64,000 nt of DNA from Neoechinorhynchus agilis. Taxonomy: Eukaryota; Acanthocephala. The stretch covers positions 6,696,001 to 6,760,000 of the forward strand of contig CM121342.1 in the NCBI GenBank assembly GCA_051530055.1, read 5' to 3'. The notes under the pieces were generated by a model that had not been told where the DNA came from, searched no databases, and saw nothing but the letters and a program-made list of their open reading frames with translations. Numbering within the stretch: position 1 is the first letter of the stretch; each line of letters starts with the position of its first letter. Below are positions 45,549 to 57,749 of this stretch, piece by piece. The position numbers and the translations under genes were made by a program.

Positions 45549-47320
45549 ATGATGCAAGTTATCTATTCGAATGAATTATTCGCCGGGGCATGTCTCACAA
45601 GCGGGGGTCATCGAATTTTCACAGCTCCGATTGTGAATATTGATCCATGGGTCGTTAAAAGGCCTCATTACATCTCCGCATTAATTGATTTTGCAGAGAG
45701 ATTAAATGCGGACGGTCTTCTTTCTGGAAAGGTAATTCAGATTTCACTTGCCAATAATTCGATCCTAACGAATACAGACTTTCTTTGCAAGTGCGCTCAA
45801 GGCTCCAATGCGTGTATCGGCTCTAGCAAACTCGTTGTGTCATCTAAATTGCAAAGGCAGAAATGAAGCCAATAGAGAAATGAAGAAATTGGTTGCAATG
45901 TTTCGAGATAGGATAATCCGAGGACAGCAAGAAAGGCGAGAACGATCACCAATCACTGTTCAAGTATTTGGACAAAAACCTAGTAGTCATTTTATAATAG
46001 AAGCTGTCGATTTGGAACATTGCATTGGAGGGGCGTGTATTCTAAGGAGCCCTAAACATAATCGAACGGTGGATAAGGATTTGCTTCTTATATCCGAAGC
46101 ATCGGAATGCGTCGGCGATATGATTGCATCGTTTAATGATCAAGGTGATTGTCAAAGCTACAAGCAACTGGTTGTTGAAGGTGCCAAATTTTGTCGAGAA
46201 CGTCATCCTCCAACGGTTGTTTCAAAGTCTCATCCGAAAGTCGACACATCACTGGATTATAAGTCGTGTTCATTGTGCTCGTTTAAGTTAAAGGAGATGC
46301 CTCAAATCGGAAAATCTTTAAGAATGGGTGTTGTAGAATTTAAATGAATTAAAATGGAAATAACAAATTTTATTAGCAAAAATTTAATTATGAATTTATA
46401 AAATCAGAGATCTTAAAAATCGAAAAGATTCCCCGGCTTACCTAGTGACCTCGGTATATCACAATCCTTGCCAACAAAGCGATTTAGACATCGCAACCAA
46501 TGCTCCTTTATGTTACATACCAACGAGTGTTCGTAAAACAATGAGTGATATTATTGAGTATGTTTGCCTCACTTCAGGATTCATAGAACTCGATCAAAAA
46601 ACTATTGCACAAGAGCGTTCGAACGCTGTTGATGATCGAGCTGCAATTTCGATGGTCGTGAAAGCCAATTTTCACCCTAATGCTCAACTATCTCTGGAGG
46701 AACTCTACAAAGAGGGTCATACTGCTCGTTGTCTTTTGGGCGTCCTTGAAGTAAACATCGACAATTTCCTACGGTGCATCCCCGATCAATCGTTCCTTCG
46801 AGTTGCCCAGCGCAAACTCTCCCCGCGTGCTTTGTTCTACCTCCGTGCCAAACTTCCATGTGATTCCTGGCCAATAACTTTGCGACAAAGCCAAGGTGCA
46901 CGACTTCTAAGAAAAGAATCTTTAATTGCTTGCAATCAAGGTATCATTCGAAACTTATTAAATTCTGAGACTATAGATCAATTCACGTATTCTGTCCCCC
47001 GCGTTCTCGCGAAAAATATGATAACCTTGGACGAAGTATCCGTTGACGATACTGAGAACGAATGGCTTGCACTTTCACAGCTATTCAGGAAGTGCGCCGA
47101 GGCAATGGGAATCTCGGAACGCGAGTATTCGCTTCATGTAAAACGTTTCCGCTTATTGTTCTCTCCTGCGTTCACGAGGATCCTGGATCCGAACTGCGAT
47201 TCTACAAGTGATCAAACGGCACTAATCGAGTTCTTTGAGATCATAAAGACGTCGGTTATGGAGTCGATAGAGACAAGAAATATTGTAAGACCACTTAAAC
47301 GAAAGAGAAGAAAATTATAA
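45549..47320 (+). CDS. Unrecognised 547-aa protein, three exons
   Basis: Exons 45549-45731, 45778-46327 and 46410-47320 join in frame (phases 0 and 1). Acceptors are ATACAG and ATCAGAG. The start pair ATG-ATG lies 15 bp after ACCATTTAG, so an upstream exon or trans-splicing is possible. N-terminal part: GGHRIFTAPIVNIDPW and FAERLNADGLLSGK. Middle: Arg/Lys-rich helix (EMKKLVAMFRDRIIRGQQER), then VQVFGQKPSSHFIIEAVDLE and a CSLC pair. C-terminal part: all-helical (RALFYLRAKLPCDSW, ALSQLFRKCAEAMGI) ending in a likely nuclear localisation signal, PLKRKRRKL. No signal peptide or membrane segment. I do not recognise the family; nuclear location is inferred from the tail. Confidence 0.75.
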
Positions 47321-47420
47321 AAGTACAAATGGATGAGAATGAATAATTAGAGCGAAATAAACGTATTCGCTTAATAAATGGGTTTTTTTTGGAACAACCC
47401 GAATATTTTTGAAAACCTCT

Positions 47421-49143
47421 GTTTACAAATGTATTCAATCAATCTTCATTTCTCGACAATTAACACACTCACCACCTTCCGCCGAATTCCAGCTTTTGTC
47501 CTTCCTCGACCGTCGCAATCACGCTGGCAGCATTGCCCCGTTGTACTGCTAGCGAGATATTTTGTCGAAGGAATACGCACGCTCTTGAGTCTCCGGTTGC
47601 CTCTCTCAATTTCTTCGAGAGATCCTGGAGCAGAGAGAGTGCCGAGCTGCCGAGCGCTCCATACGTCTCTACCCCAAAGGGGACAAAATAGTGAACCCTC
47701 GATAAGTGAAGATATTTCCGTATTTTCCTCCCTTCCGCTGCACTGGCGGCACCACCGGCGATTTCGAGGGAGTAGGGGATGTTGCTGGCTGCGATGGTAT
47801 CCACGCACGTGGCGCCTCAGAGAAGGCATTTGCCTTCCCGCCACGGGAAGACCGAAATTCCATCGGGCCTACGGCCGTCTAGTCTACAGAGGTGGGCGGG
47901 TTCCAGGATGTTCGGGTAGTTCGTCGTTCTCAACGCCCGAGATATTGCGTTATTGATTTCAGAATGGCGTGAGAACCTTTCTGCTGACCTTCTGCAGACG
48001 AGACCGTGTCGCCCGAAAGCATCAACCAAAGACCCACATCGACAGCGATGGGGCGTGCATATCGGGAGACCAAGTCTTATGGATACTGCGATCCTCGTTA
48101 CCTCGTCAGTAAGAAGAGTTCCCACTGATGCCAGAGGAACAGCCTCCAACCACGCCCCAGATTCTCGTGTTGAAACTGCCAACAGTCTAGCTCGGACGAC
48201 CCCACCGCGAGAACCGGAAAGTAGAGAGCTGTGAGCTCTCGCGACAAGAGGTCCGTCCCAGATCGACTGTTTGAGGCCATTCACGGGAACATGGTTAGCG
48301 CCTGTCTGCTGGCACCATTCCTCAACCGCCACCACGAAATCCCTGTCAAGACAGAACTTTCCTTCAAAATGTTCTTCGAGACCGGTAGGCTCCCCTCAAA
48401 CGATCCAAGAAAGGCTGGCAAAGCAAGGTCGACTAGTGCCCGAATTCCCAATCCCCCAGATGACACAGGCAAAGAAGCTTGTCGCCACGCCTAATCTGAG
48501 AGCTGGACATTTAAAATACGCTCGAGGCATGCCCTCACCTTATCGTCCAGCTTTGCCAATCCTTTTTTGTGTTTGAAAAACGATCTCATCTTCCACATTT
48601 GAATCGAAGACGCAACTGCCCAGGAGGCTGAGTTGTTACCGAGTCACGAGTTTCAGGCCTGGAGCTACGGCCTCGAACCCAGCCATTAGTTCTTTGACTT
48701 TGGCGGCGTCTCCAATATTCAGTACAAGGAGCTCACATTTTCCAGCATTAAGCTAATGCCCATCTTCGAGGTCTCCATAATCAGCGTCTCCTAATCGCGC
48801 AGTACAACGGAGGGATCACCTCCGAGCGTAGCGTCATCCAAGTACCAAGCGTTGAAGCTGGAATGGAGAGAGTGCGCTATTGGATTTACTGTTAGGGAGA
48901 ATGCGATTGGACTGAGGGGATCTCCTTGCTGCACTCCTCTTTCAAACCAAATGAGGTGGTCTTCGAAAAGCAAAGGAGTCGCCGTTCCGTAGGCATTGAA
49001 AAAATACTGGAAGGCTTCTGGTGCGTGATCCCTAATTGCGCAAAAGATGCTTTCTCTATTGAGAGAGTTAAAGGCGTTCCGAAAATCGCACTTAAGAATC
49101 ACGCACGGCTCCGAGCTTCTCGTAGCAAAGTTTCGGAGCGAGT
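47421..49143 (-). mobile_element. LINE copy, RLE lineage, 5' truncated
   Basis: Minus-strand copy running from within the RT domain (LRNFATRSSEPCVILKC) through QGDPLSPIAFSLTVN, YLDDATLGG, the endonuclease region (GRHGLVCRRSAERF, RRPDGISVFPWREG) to the full 3' tail at 47421. Several frameshifts and stops break the frame (pieces 48791-49143, 48281-48472, 47817-48335, 47469-47804). It is closely similar to the 53.6-kb copy but older than the 38.6-kb one. It lies 100 bp past the unrecognised gene, in opposite orientation. Confidence 0.9.
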
Positions 49144-49229
49144 TGTCGCAAATGCAAGCAGCGATGATAATCAAACAGTGGTTCGTCAACAAATAATTGC
49201 AAACAAGTAAACAAAATCAGAGACGACAA

Positions 49230-49425
49230 CGATGCCAGCACGCTTGCTGGACGCGTTTCTTCGAAACTCGCAGACGAAGATGTCAGAAGAACAGTTCGTC
49301 TTTTATCATCAATGGACAGTCTCGCTAAAGATGACGAATAAACTTTAAGAACTCTTTGTTCCAGACATCCGTGACGGCGGTCTAAAGTACTTGCTGGGTC
49401 TGGTTCAGTCGAGGTCACCAATTCA
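49230..49425 (+). mobile_element. LINE fragment, pre-RT region, decayed
   Basis: Plus-strand fragment reading GRVSSKLADEDVRRTVRLLS...SLAKDDE, homologous to the region just before the RT domain in the 53.6-kb copy (RVSSKLADGDVRGAVRLLSS). An internal stop follows. The CGCTTGCTGGACGCGTTTCT word is shared with the start of the copy at 51130, suggesting the same subfamily. Confidence 0.7.
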
Positions 49426-49444
49426 GCGGCAACACATAATCAAC

Positions 49445-49830
49445 ACGAAGTATTTTTATTGTTGTACTCTACAATGGTCAAATATGCGTTGTCCTTCGTT
49501 CCGTTCGCCGGCACAAACTTCCTACGGTTGCACTTCTGGCACCCGAAAGAAGTCGTTCCACAACGGCAGCGATGGGATGTACACATCGGTACCCAAGTCT
49601 CGGTGGTCACTACAATGCTTACTGTCTCGTCGGAGTGTACCCACAGAAGCGATTGGGATAGCGTTGAGCCAAGCACCCGATTCTCCCATAGAGACTGTGG
49701 CCAGGTGAGTTCGATCCACCACGTTACGAGAATCTGAAATAAAAGAGTTATGAACTCTCGTAATCAGGAGTGAACCACAAACTGACTATTTGCGGCCATT
49801 AACGGGTACCCATTTTCGATCCTAATCCTT
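49445..49830 (-). mobile_element. LINE fragment, endonuclease region, decayed
   Basis: Minus strand reads NGCKQSV, then VSMGESGAWLNAIPIASVGT and SHRCRCG: the region between RT and endonuclease, closest to the subfamily at 51130-53440. It is broken by stops and frameshifts and ends in unrelated sequence near 49445. Confidence 0.65.
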
Positions 49831-50179
49831 AGCTCTGAAATAGAGCAGTGACGCAAGTTCTTAATCTGAAAGAAACACTCGAAGAATAAGCGACTTTCCA
49901 ACTTCTTTGACTACGTGGAACTCCCTCGGCGCCCTATAAACCATAAAGGTCAGTTTCGAATCCCTTCCACTTTAGACACTCTCTTTATCCTCTGAATAAA
50001 GTAAATAATTATCACATAACCTCCCCGTCCAGCTGTATCTGATCCAAACCCAGTCTGAACTCTAAACTCTCTTCTATCACTGCCAATCACTCATAACAAT
50101 ATAAATTTTTTATTCGCTTTCGGACTTCTCTCTTTGGGATAATCAATCGTTCTATATCGGCAACTTGTAACGATTCCTC
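49831..50179. other. Spacer in LINE nest
   Basis: Pyrimidine-rich toward its right end. It may be decayed LINE sequence, but no frame can be followed. Confidence 0.4.
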
Positions 50180-50800
50180 CATAAATCAATCACCCGCGAC
50201 AAACAGCGCAACCATAATCTCTCTCATTTCTGCCCCGGTTTGCAGAAATCCAAAATTCCCCTCCCTACCGTAATCCACTCCAATACTCGTAACCTCCCCT
50301 AAACTGGATGAAATTTCACTCATTTCATCTAGCACAAAAGCCGACGTAGTCGTCTTAACAGAAACGTGGCTTACCCCCTTTAACAGCGATTCAGCTATCC
50401 TTCCCGGGTACTCTTCCTTCCATACCGCGAGGACCGTCCTGAAGGGTCTCAATTTACATACGACAATCGCTACCATACTCTTTATCTCTCATAGATTCTC
50501 TACAAAACACAGATTTGAGAAATGTCCTTTGAGAATTCACCATTGTTGGCGTCTATCACCCTCTTGCCTCTCGCCCTGAGTCCTCTTTTCTCCAACTTGA
50601 TTCTATGATGGAGCTCACAAACTCACACCATTTCTTAAATGCAGGGGAATTCAATAAACTATTTCCTCTTTCGCCCTTCTCCGAGTTGCGTCAACTTATT
50701 GACTTCCCAACTCGTCTTGATGTTCACCTCGACAAAGTCTTCAACAATATCCATACCTACTCATCCGCCTCTAAACTCCCTCCATCCAAGTGACTATCAG
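50180..50800 (+). mobile_element. Fragment of an APE-type LINE endonuclease
   Basis: In shifting plus-strand frames: ADVVVLTETWLTPFNSDSAI, then VGVYHPLASRPE, then AGEFNKLFPLSPFSELRQLI and FPTRLDVHLDKVFNN. This is the order of the apurinic-like endonuclease of CR1/L2/Jockey-type LINEs (TETWL, the GDFN position, PTR...LD.V). It differs from the restriction-like-endonuclease LINEs around it. Only the endonuclease part is left, with several frameshifts and no RT. Confidence 0.65.
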
Positions 50801-51129
50801 TAATCCATAATTTTAGCTTTTGGTTAATGAAAAAAGGTATTTTGAGGTGCGGTCTTGGCAGAGGACGCATCCGTATCGTTTTTGACTGTCAATCTCAAAC
50901 TCAAATAGATAATAATTTTCAGCCAATAGCTATGAAGTAAAGTGTCGTTGATATAAAATCCGCGAATTCTTATGCACTAAAACCGTGCATAATTTTGGAT
51001 TAAAAATTCAGTGATTCGGTTACCCTCTAAGAATACAATAAAACATTTTATCTTAGGTTTTCCCAAGCTATTCAACATGCAATTAACATATTTAACATAT
51101 CCCATTTTTATATAATTAAAATAAAAGGG
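50801..51129. other. Spacer in LINE nest
   Basis: AT-rich, no open frame, no repeat noticed. Confidence 0.4.
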
Positions 51130-53440
51130 GTGTGTCCAGGAGCGTCACCATCGCCAAAACTCAAATCGGTCGCTTGCTGGACGCGTTTCTTAAAAGCCCG
51201 CAGACAAGGAGTCAAAGGTAAATGGGTCCTCTTCTTTGTGAATCAACAAATAAAACGTGTTATTATTAAGAAACTTTACGAACTCTTCGTTCCATACATC
51301 CGAGTGACGACGGACGGCAGTTTTTCGTGAAATCCGTCTACTTCGATACGATCCCTTATGTTTTATCATCGAAATCATAAGTGAAGATGGCAATCTCCTC
51401 TTTTGCTGACGGATCCGCTCACGGGCTATACGGGTTGCGGCCAAAACACCTCAAGGATAGGACTTCCTTTTCAGTAGGTTATGCTGCTCAGTCCCTTGAA
51501 AATGCATTGGAACGCTTAGTCGGTCAATTTCCATGGGAAGGGTTAATTCCGAATGCAATTGAGCTATTTTTCGGAGCATCGCTGTGTAAAATCGCGAAAT
51601 AGGAAAGTGGGATTCGTGCCATTGCAATTGTAACAACTCTGCACCGCTTAACAATAAAAATTTTATATTAGCGATGCTGCTTCGTCCTATTCAGTTAGAC
51701 TTCTGTATACCTTGTGGCGCACTCCGCACGTTCATTATCGGAAACTCAAAGCCGTGCGTGATCTTGAAATGTTATTTCATAAATGCATTCAACACAGTTC
51801 ACCGAGCAGATTTGCTCAAAGTAGTTAGAGATCACGCATCAGTAGCATTTCGCTATTTCGTTAATGCCCACGGGACTTCAAATCCTTTGTTGTTCAATAA
51901 CGACGTTTTGTGGTCAGAAAGAGGAGTTAAACAAGGGGATCCTTTGGGCTCAATAACCTTCTCACTCGCAGTCCATCCCGTCGACAAACCCTCTCCAGTC
52001 CAGCTTTAACGGCTGGTACCTGGATGATGCCACGCTCGGAGGTAACCCCCTGTAGTGCTGCGCGATATGGAGACACTCGTGATGGAGACGGTGAATATTT
52101 TCCATTGAATCGAATGCTGCGAAATGCGAGATTTTAGTGATGAACGTGGTTCGACGAGGCAAACTATCGTGAACGATCTTCAGAACCGTGCCCCTCGGGA
52201 TAGAATTGATCACTCCAGACGGTTGTCTTCTAGGAAGTTGCATTTTTGTTCTAATGTCGAAGCAGAGATTGCCAACCTTCAAACGCAACCTTCGGTGCTG
52301 TGCGAACGAGTTGATGAATTATCTTCACAAAAAGGCTCTGTTCCTGATCAAGAACAACATAAGCTGCGCACAGCATCTTTTTTTAGACCTGGGGATAAGC
52401 TGGCAAAATTAGACGAGACAGAGAAAAGTCTCTATCGAGAAGATTTTAAATACTCAGCTGTCAGACGAGGCCTGGCGTCAAACGTCCTTGCCTGTGTCGT
52501 TCGGCGGTTTGTTTATCCGATATAGAGCCGATATTTCTCTGCCAGTTTATTTGGAATCGTATGAAGCAAACCGCAGAATAGTTCAGTCTTTTCCTGGCGC
52601 GAATTACACTTTGGATGAAGATTTCGTGGCGCCGCTTAATCTTTGGTGTGGAGATTCAGGCAGCAAGCAGATCCCCGTCAATGGCTGCAAACAATCAGTT
52701 TGGGACTTACTCATGGTAGCGAGAATTAGTAACTCTTTAATTTCAGATTCTCGTGACCTGGTGAACCGAACTCGATTGGTGGCAGTCTCTACAAGAGAAT
52801 CGGGTGCTTGTCTCAACGCTCTCATAATCGCTTCTTTTGGTACCCTTCACCGTCCGACGAGACAGTAAGGATTGCAGTGACCCGCTGAGACTTGGGGTAC
52901 CGATATGCACCTCCAATCGCTGCCGTTGTGGATCCTCCGTTGAGCCATGGGGACGCCATGGTCTCTTAGACGGAAGGTACTCACAACATGTCGAAATGAA
53001 CGCAATTCTGAGTCGTGCCCTGAATACTGTGAATGCATCCAACATCCTAGAGCCGAGCAATCTTTGCCGACTCGATAGCCGTAGACCGGACGGTGTCAAA
53101 GTATTCCTATGGGGAGGGGAGGCAAATGCCTTCTCTGGGACGCCAGCAGCAATCGTCGCCTAGGAAGGCAAAACGACAACATACATGGACCTGAGTCGAA
53201 ATCATTATTTTGTTCCTTTTGGTGTCGAGGCATTCGGATCGTTTGGTACCGCGGCGCAGGACCTGGTCAAGCAATTGTCTAAGAGATTGAGACGAATCAC
53301 TGGCGATCCGAGAACAGGAGTATTCCTTCTGCAAAACATTAGTCTAGCTGTGCAACGAGGGAACGCTGCATCCGTCCTTTCGACCGTTAAACCGGGACGG
53401 CAGCTGAGTGATCCAGAGGGGCGGTGGTGCAAATGATCTT
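51130..53440 (+). mobile_element. Decayed LINE copy, RLE lineage, second subfamily
   Basis: Recognisable in order: SSFADGSAHGLYGLRPKHLK (51390), LFFGASLC, GVKQGDPLGSITFSLAV (51920), WYLDDATLGG (52010), SLPVYLESYEANRRI (52540), VSTRESGACLNALIIAS, CRCGSSVEPWGRHGLL (52920), CRLDSRRPDGVKVF (53070), NHYFVPFGVEAFGSFG and NISLAVQRGNAASVLSTV to the stop near 53436. At least ten frameshifts or stops break it, so it is long dead. It is distinct from the 38.6/53.6-kb subfamily across its length. Confidence 0.88.
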
Positions 53441-53599
53441 ATGACTGTGATTTCGCGTATTTGTGCCAAAGGGATTTCTAGAATGTCAGGTAAAAATGAA
53501 CTTCATTAAGTGAATACTCTTTGTAGGCTGCACAATATAAAGATTTTGCAGTTAGGCACACTAATCGAGTAAAGTTGAAATGATAAGACCGCGGTGATT

Positions 53600-56113
53600 C
53601 TGGGATGTCTTTGACATCAACAATCAAGGAAAGGTTAGATTCCTTTGAACAAATATTTAAAAATTTTGAAAGGAATCTCCGCGAGGTTTCTAAGGGACGC
53701 ACGAAGGAAGAGTATCGCTGCCGTTTTTCAAAGCGATCACTGACTGAGCGTGTCTCTTCGAAGCTTGCGGACGGGGATGTTCGGGGGGCTGTTCGGTTAT
53801 TGTCATCCTCCGACAGTTTCGCAAAAGGAGACAGCGAGACGCTACAAATACTCCGGTCGAAGCACCCATGTAGTAGCGGAAGCTTTGAAATTCCATCTCC
53901 TCCCATTCAGGACAGGACGCCCACTCAAATTTCAGAGATGAAAAGGGCCATCTCAACTTTTGCAAATGGTTCGGGTCACGGGCTTGACGGACTAAGGCCT
54001 CAGCACTTAAAGGACATGATGTCCTTTTCAACTGGTGAAGCAGCTCTCTCTAGAAAGTGCGCTTTCTCGAATAGTCGACCGCCTGACTGGAGAGGACCTG
54101 AACCCCGTTGCAAAAGACCTATTTTTCGGAGCATCATTATGTGCTCTCACAAAAAAAGAAGGTGGGATTCGTCCCATCGCCGTATCTTCGACGATACGCC
54201 GACTTGCAGGAAAAATTCTCTGCAAACGTATTACAGAGAAAACCGGGCAGCAACTTCGTCCACTCCAACTGGGCTGCTGCACATCCTGCGGGGCGGAAGC
54301 TATCGTCCACTCGCTCCGAAACTTTGCTACGAGTAGCTCAGCGCCGTGCGTGATTCTTAAGTGCGATTTTCGGAACGCCTTTAACTCTCTTAATAGAGAA
54401 AGCATGTTCCGCGCAATTAGGGATCACGCACCAGAAGCCTTCCAGTATTTTCTCAATGCCTACGGGACGGCGATTCCTTTGCTTTTCGAAGACCACCTCA
54501 TTTGGTCCGAAAGAGGAGTGCAGCAAGGAGATCCCCTCGGTCCAATCGGATTCTCCATAACAGTAAACCCAATAGCGCATTTTCTCCATTCCAGCTTCAA
54601 CGCTTGGTACTTGGATGGCGCTACGCTCGGAGGTGATCCCTCCGTTGTACTGCGCGATTTGGAGACGCTGATTAGGGAGACCTCGAAGATGGGCATTGAG
54701 CTTAATGCTGGAAAATGTGAGCTCCTTGTACTGAATATTGGAGACGCCGCTAAAGTCAAAGAACTAATGGCTGGGTTCGAGGCCGTAGCTCCAGGTCTGA
54801 AACTCGTGACTCGGGAACAACTCAGCCTCTTGGGCAGTTGTGTCTTCGATTCAAATGTGGAAGATGAGATCGGCCATATCATACCGAAACTTTCGTTGCT
54901 GTGCGATAGGGTGTGCGCTCTCTCGGCTCATGAAGCCTTGTTTCTCATAAAGAACGCGCTCTTCATCCCCAAATTATTGTACAAGGTTCGCACAGCAACA
55001 TTTTTCAAACACAAAGAAGGATTGGCAAAGCTGGACAATAAGGTGAGGGCTTGCCTCGAGCGTATTTTAAATGTCCAGCTCTCAGATGAGGCGTGGCGAC
55101 AAGCTTCTTTGCCTGTGTCATTTGGGGGATTGGGAATTCGGGCACTAGTCGACCTTGCTTTGCCGGCCTTTCTTGGATCGTTTGAGGGGAGCCTACCAGT
55201 CTCGAAGAACATTTTGAAAGAAAAGTTTTGTCTTGACCGGGATTTCGTGGTGGCGGTTGAGGAATGGTGCCAGCAGACAGGCGCTAACCAAGTTCCCGTG
55301 AATGGCCTCAGACAGTCGATCTGGGACGGACCTCTTGTCGCGAGAGCTCACAGCTCTCTTCTTTCAGGTTCTCGCGATGGGGTCGTCCGAGCTAGACTGT
55401 TGGCAGTTTCAACACGAGAATCTGGGGCGTGGTTGGAGGCTGTTCCTCTGGCATCAGTGGGAACTCTTCTTACTGACGAGGTAACGAGGATCGCAGTATC
55501 CTTAAGACTTGGTCTCCCGATATGCACGCCCCATCGCTGTCGATGTGGGTCTTTGGTTGATGCTTTCGGGCGACACGGTCTCGTCTGCAGAAGGTCAGCA
55601 GGAAGGTTTTCACGCCATTCTGAAATCAATAACGTAATTTCTCGGGCGTTGAGAACGGCGAACTTCCCGAACATCCTGGAACCCGCCCACCTCTGCAGAC
55701 TAGACGGCCGTAGGCCCGATGGAATTTCGGTCTTCCCGTGGCGGGAGGGCAAATGCCTTCTCTGGGACGCCACGTGTGTAGACACCCTCGCAGCCAGCAA
55801 CATCCCCTACTCCCTCGAAATCGCCGGTGGTGCCGCCAGTGCAGCGGAAGGGAGGAAGGTACGAAAATATATGCAGCTATCGAGGGCTCACTATTTTGTC
55901 CCCTTTGGGGTAGAGACGTATGGAGCGCTCGGCAGCTCGGCACTCTCTCTGCTCAAGGATCTCTCGAAGAAATTGAGAGGCAACCGGAGACTCAAGAGCA
56001 GGCTTATTTCTTCGACAAAATATCTCGCTGGCAGTACAACGGGGCAATGCTGCCAGCGTGATGGCGACGGTCGAGGAAGGACAAAAGCTGGAATTTGGTG
56101 GGAGGTGGTGAAT
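53600..56113 (+). mobile_element. LINE copy, RLE lineage, nearly complete ORF
   Basis: Starts at TSTIKERLDSFEQIFKN (5' truncated relative to the 58.4-kb ORF) and runs to the 3' end. One frameshift near 54045 separates the leading part (53605-54045) from a 705-codon frame (54035-56152). A 2-bp loss in GAGAG near 55972 garbles the C-terminus. RT: LRPQHLKDMMSFS, GGIRPIAVSSTI, KCDFRNAFNSLNRESMF, GVQQGDPLGPIGFS, YLDGATLGG, where the second Asp of the usual YLDD is Gly (54616). Endonuclease: CRCGSLVDAFGRHGLVC, LCRLDGRRPDGISVF, LLWDATCVD. Nearly identical to 38624-40577. Its 3' UTR diverges after GTGGTGA and lacks the common tail. Confidence 0.93.
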
Positions 56114-56744
56114 GTAAAGAAAAGTAACCAAATAGAAAACAATACTGCCTAAAAAAATCGAGTGTATAAATTCCTTAAATTTCTGAATAAAAATCTATAG
56201 CACAAATGCAGGGAGATGAATGTCTAAACTAAAATTGTTTGATTAAATATTACTTATAAAATCATTTAGCTGAAGAGACACTGAAAATCTTGTTAGTACA
56301 ACGTATTATATTGTGAATAATAGAAATAAATTGCTTATTGAATGGACAAATAAAGTAAAGTAGAGGATCCCTTGATTTTGATCAAAAGACTGTGTACATA
56401 AGAAGCAAAGATGTTACTCAAAAAAGTGATGGCCAACTGAGGAGATATTTTTATCAATAGATCGATGTTGAAATTGCGTTTAAATTTGAACAGATATAGA
56501 AATGGTTTGCAGATATGCTGCTTCCATAAAGAGTAAATTAAAGAGAAAACTTCATAATATGGCATTGTTGCGGCATTGCACCTCATTTAATAGATCAAAA
56601 AAGATAATACCGTAAAATCCTCAGAATGTTTACGAGGATTTCGCTCTTGAGCGTGTATCCCAAATGCAGCTGATCAAGAATTATTTTTCAATAAATAAGC
56701 AAAATACAATATAAGTTGAGCGTATAGAACAAATGCGAGATGTT

Positions 56745-57570
56745 GTTCCACAACAAAGCATAAAAAGCGTATCAATAACTGAATACCTACAATCGCTAAC
56801 GAGCATTACTATGAACATCTCACAAGTCTCCGATTTTTCACGCAAATATCATTCAAGTGAGTATTCAGAAAAGCAAAATATACAATGAATTCTGAGACTA
56901 ATGAAGTTCTTTAATACATTCTCGCTCAAGTGGACAACTAACTTTCGAATGCAGAGCGAGAAAGGATAACAAGCGAACTAATTGACCAAACCGATCCATA
57001 AATATTGATGGCAGCGACGGTGAATCAAAAGTGGATCAAGGCGCTGAAATATCTCATGAAAATGCTACCGTTGGAGAGATTACAAAAGCAGAACGCAGAA
57101 GTAAAAGACAGGACTGGAAACGTCGGCCACAGTCGATGTTGCATAAAACGTGGAATAAGATAAATTTCTGAATTGTATGATTATTACGGACTTTGGCTTT
57201 GCGAGAAGTGCATATAAAGTAGTAATCCAAAAGGCGAAACAGATATTGCTGGCCAACAGCGTCAATTTCAGAATGATTGCAACCAATTCACTGTCGCTGC
57301 CATCAAAAATTATGGGTTCTGTTGGATCAATTAGTTCAGTTTTTGCCTTTCTCGCCCTGCATTCTAAAGTTAGTTTTCCACTTGAGCGAGAATGTATTAA
57401 AGTACTTCAATAATCCCAGGATTTATTGCATCGTTTACCATTTTGAATATTGACTTAATGGATATTTACGTGAAGGATCGGAGAATTGGTTTGAAGTTCT
57501 TAGTAACGCTCGTTAGCAATTGTAGGTATTCTGTTATTGAGACCCTTTTATGCATCGACAGCTCGAAAAA
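56745..57570. repeat. Long inverted repeat, ~280-bp arms
   Basis: 56745-57026 is repeated inverted at about 57286-57570 with roughly 10-15% differences. Matching pairs include ATACCTACAATCGCTAACGA with TCGTTAGCAATTGTAGGTAT, and TACATTCTCGCTCAAGTGGA with its complement. The centre (57027-57285) is unique. No transposase is visible. It could be a foldback transposon, or an inverted duplication of an older element. The flanks (56150-56744 and 57571-57745) hold nothing recognised. Confidence 0.75.
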
Positions 57571-57749
57571 ATACTGAGCACAATGAGGCGAAATCACGAA
57601 TTTATTTATTTATTTAATTGGGATATCTTAAACGTGTGAATTGTTTGTTGAAAACATTGTTAAAACCTTTGAAAAAAGGCTTCAATTTATTCTTTGAAAG
57701 TAAAGAAATTCTTAAAGTTTTGATCTGATATTGTGAACGTTTTTTGCGT

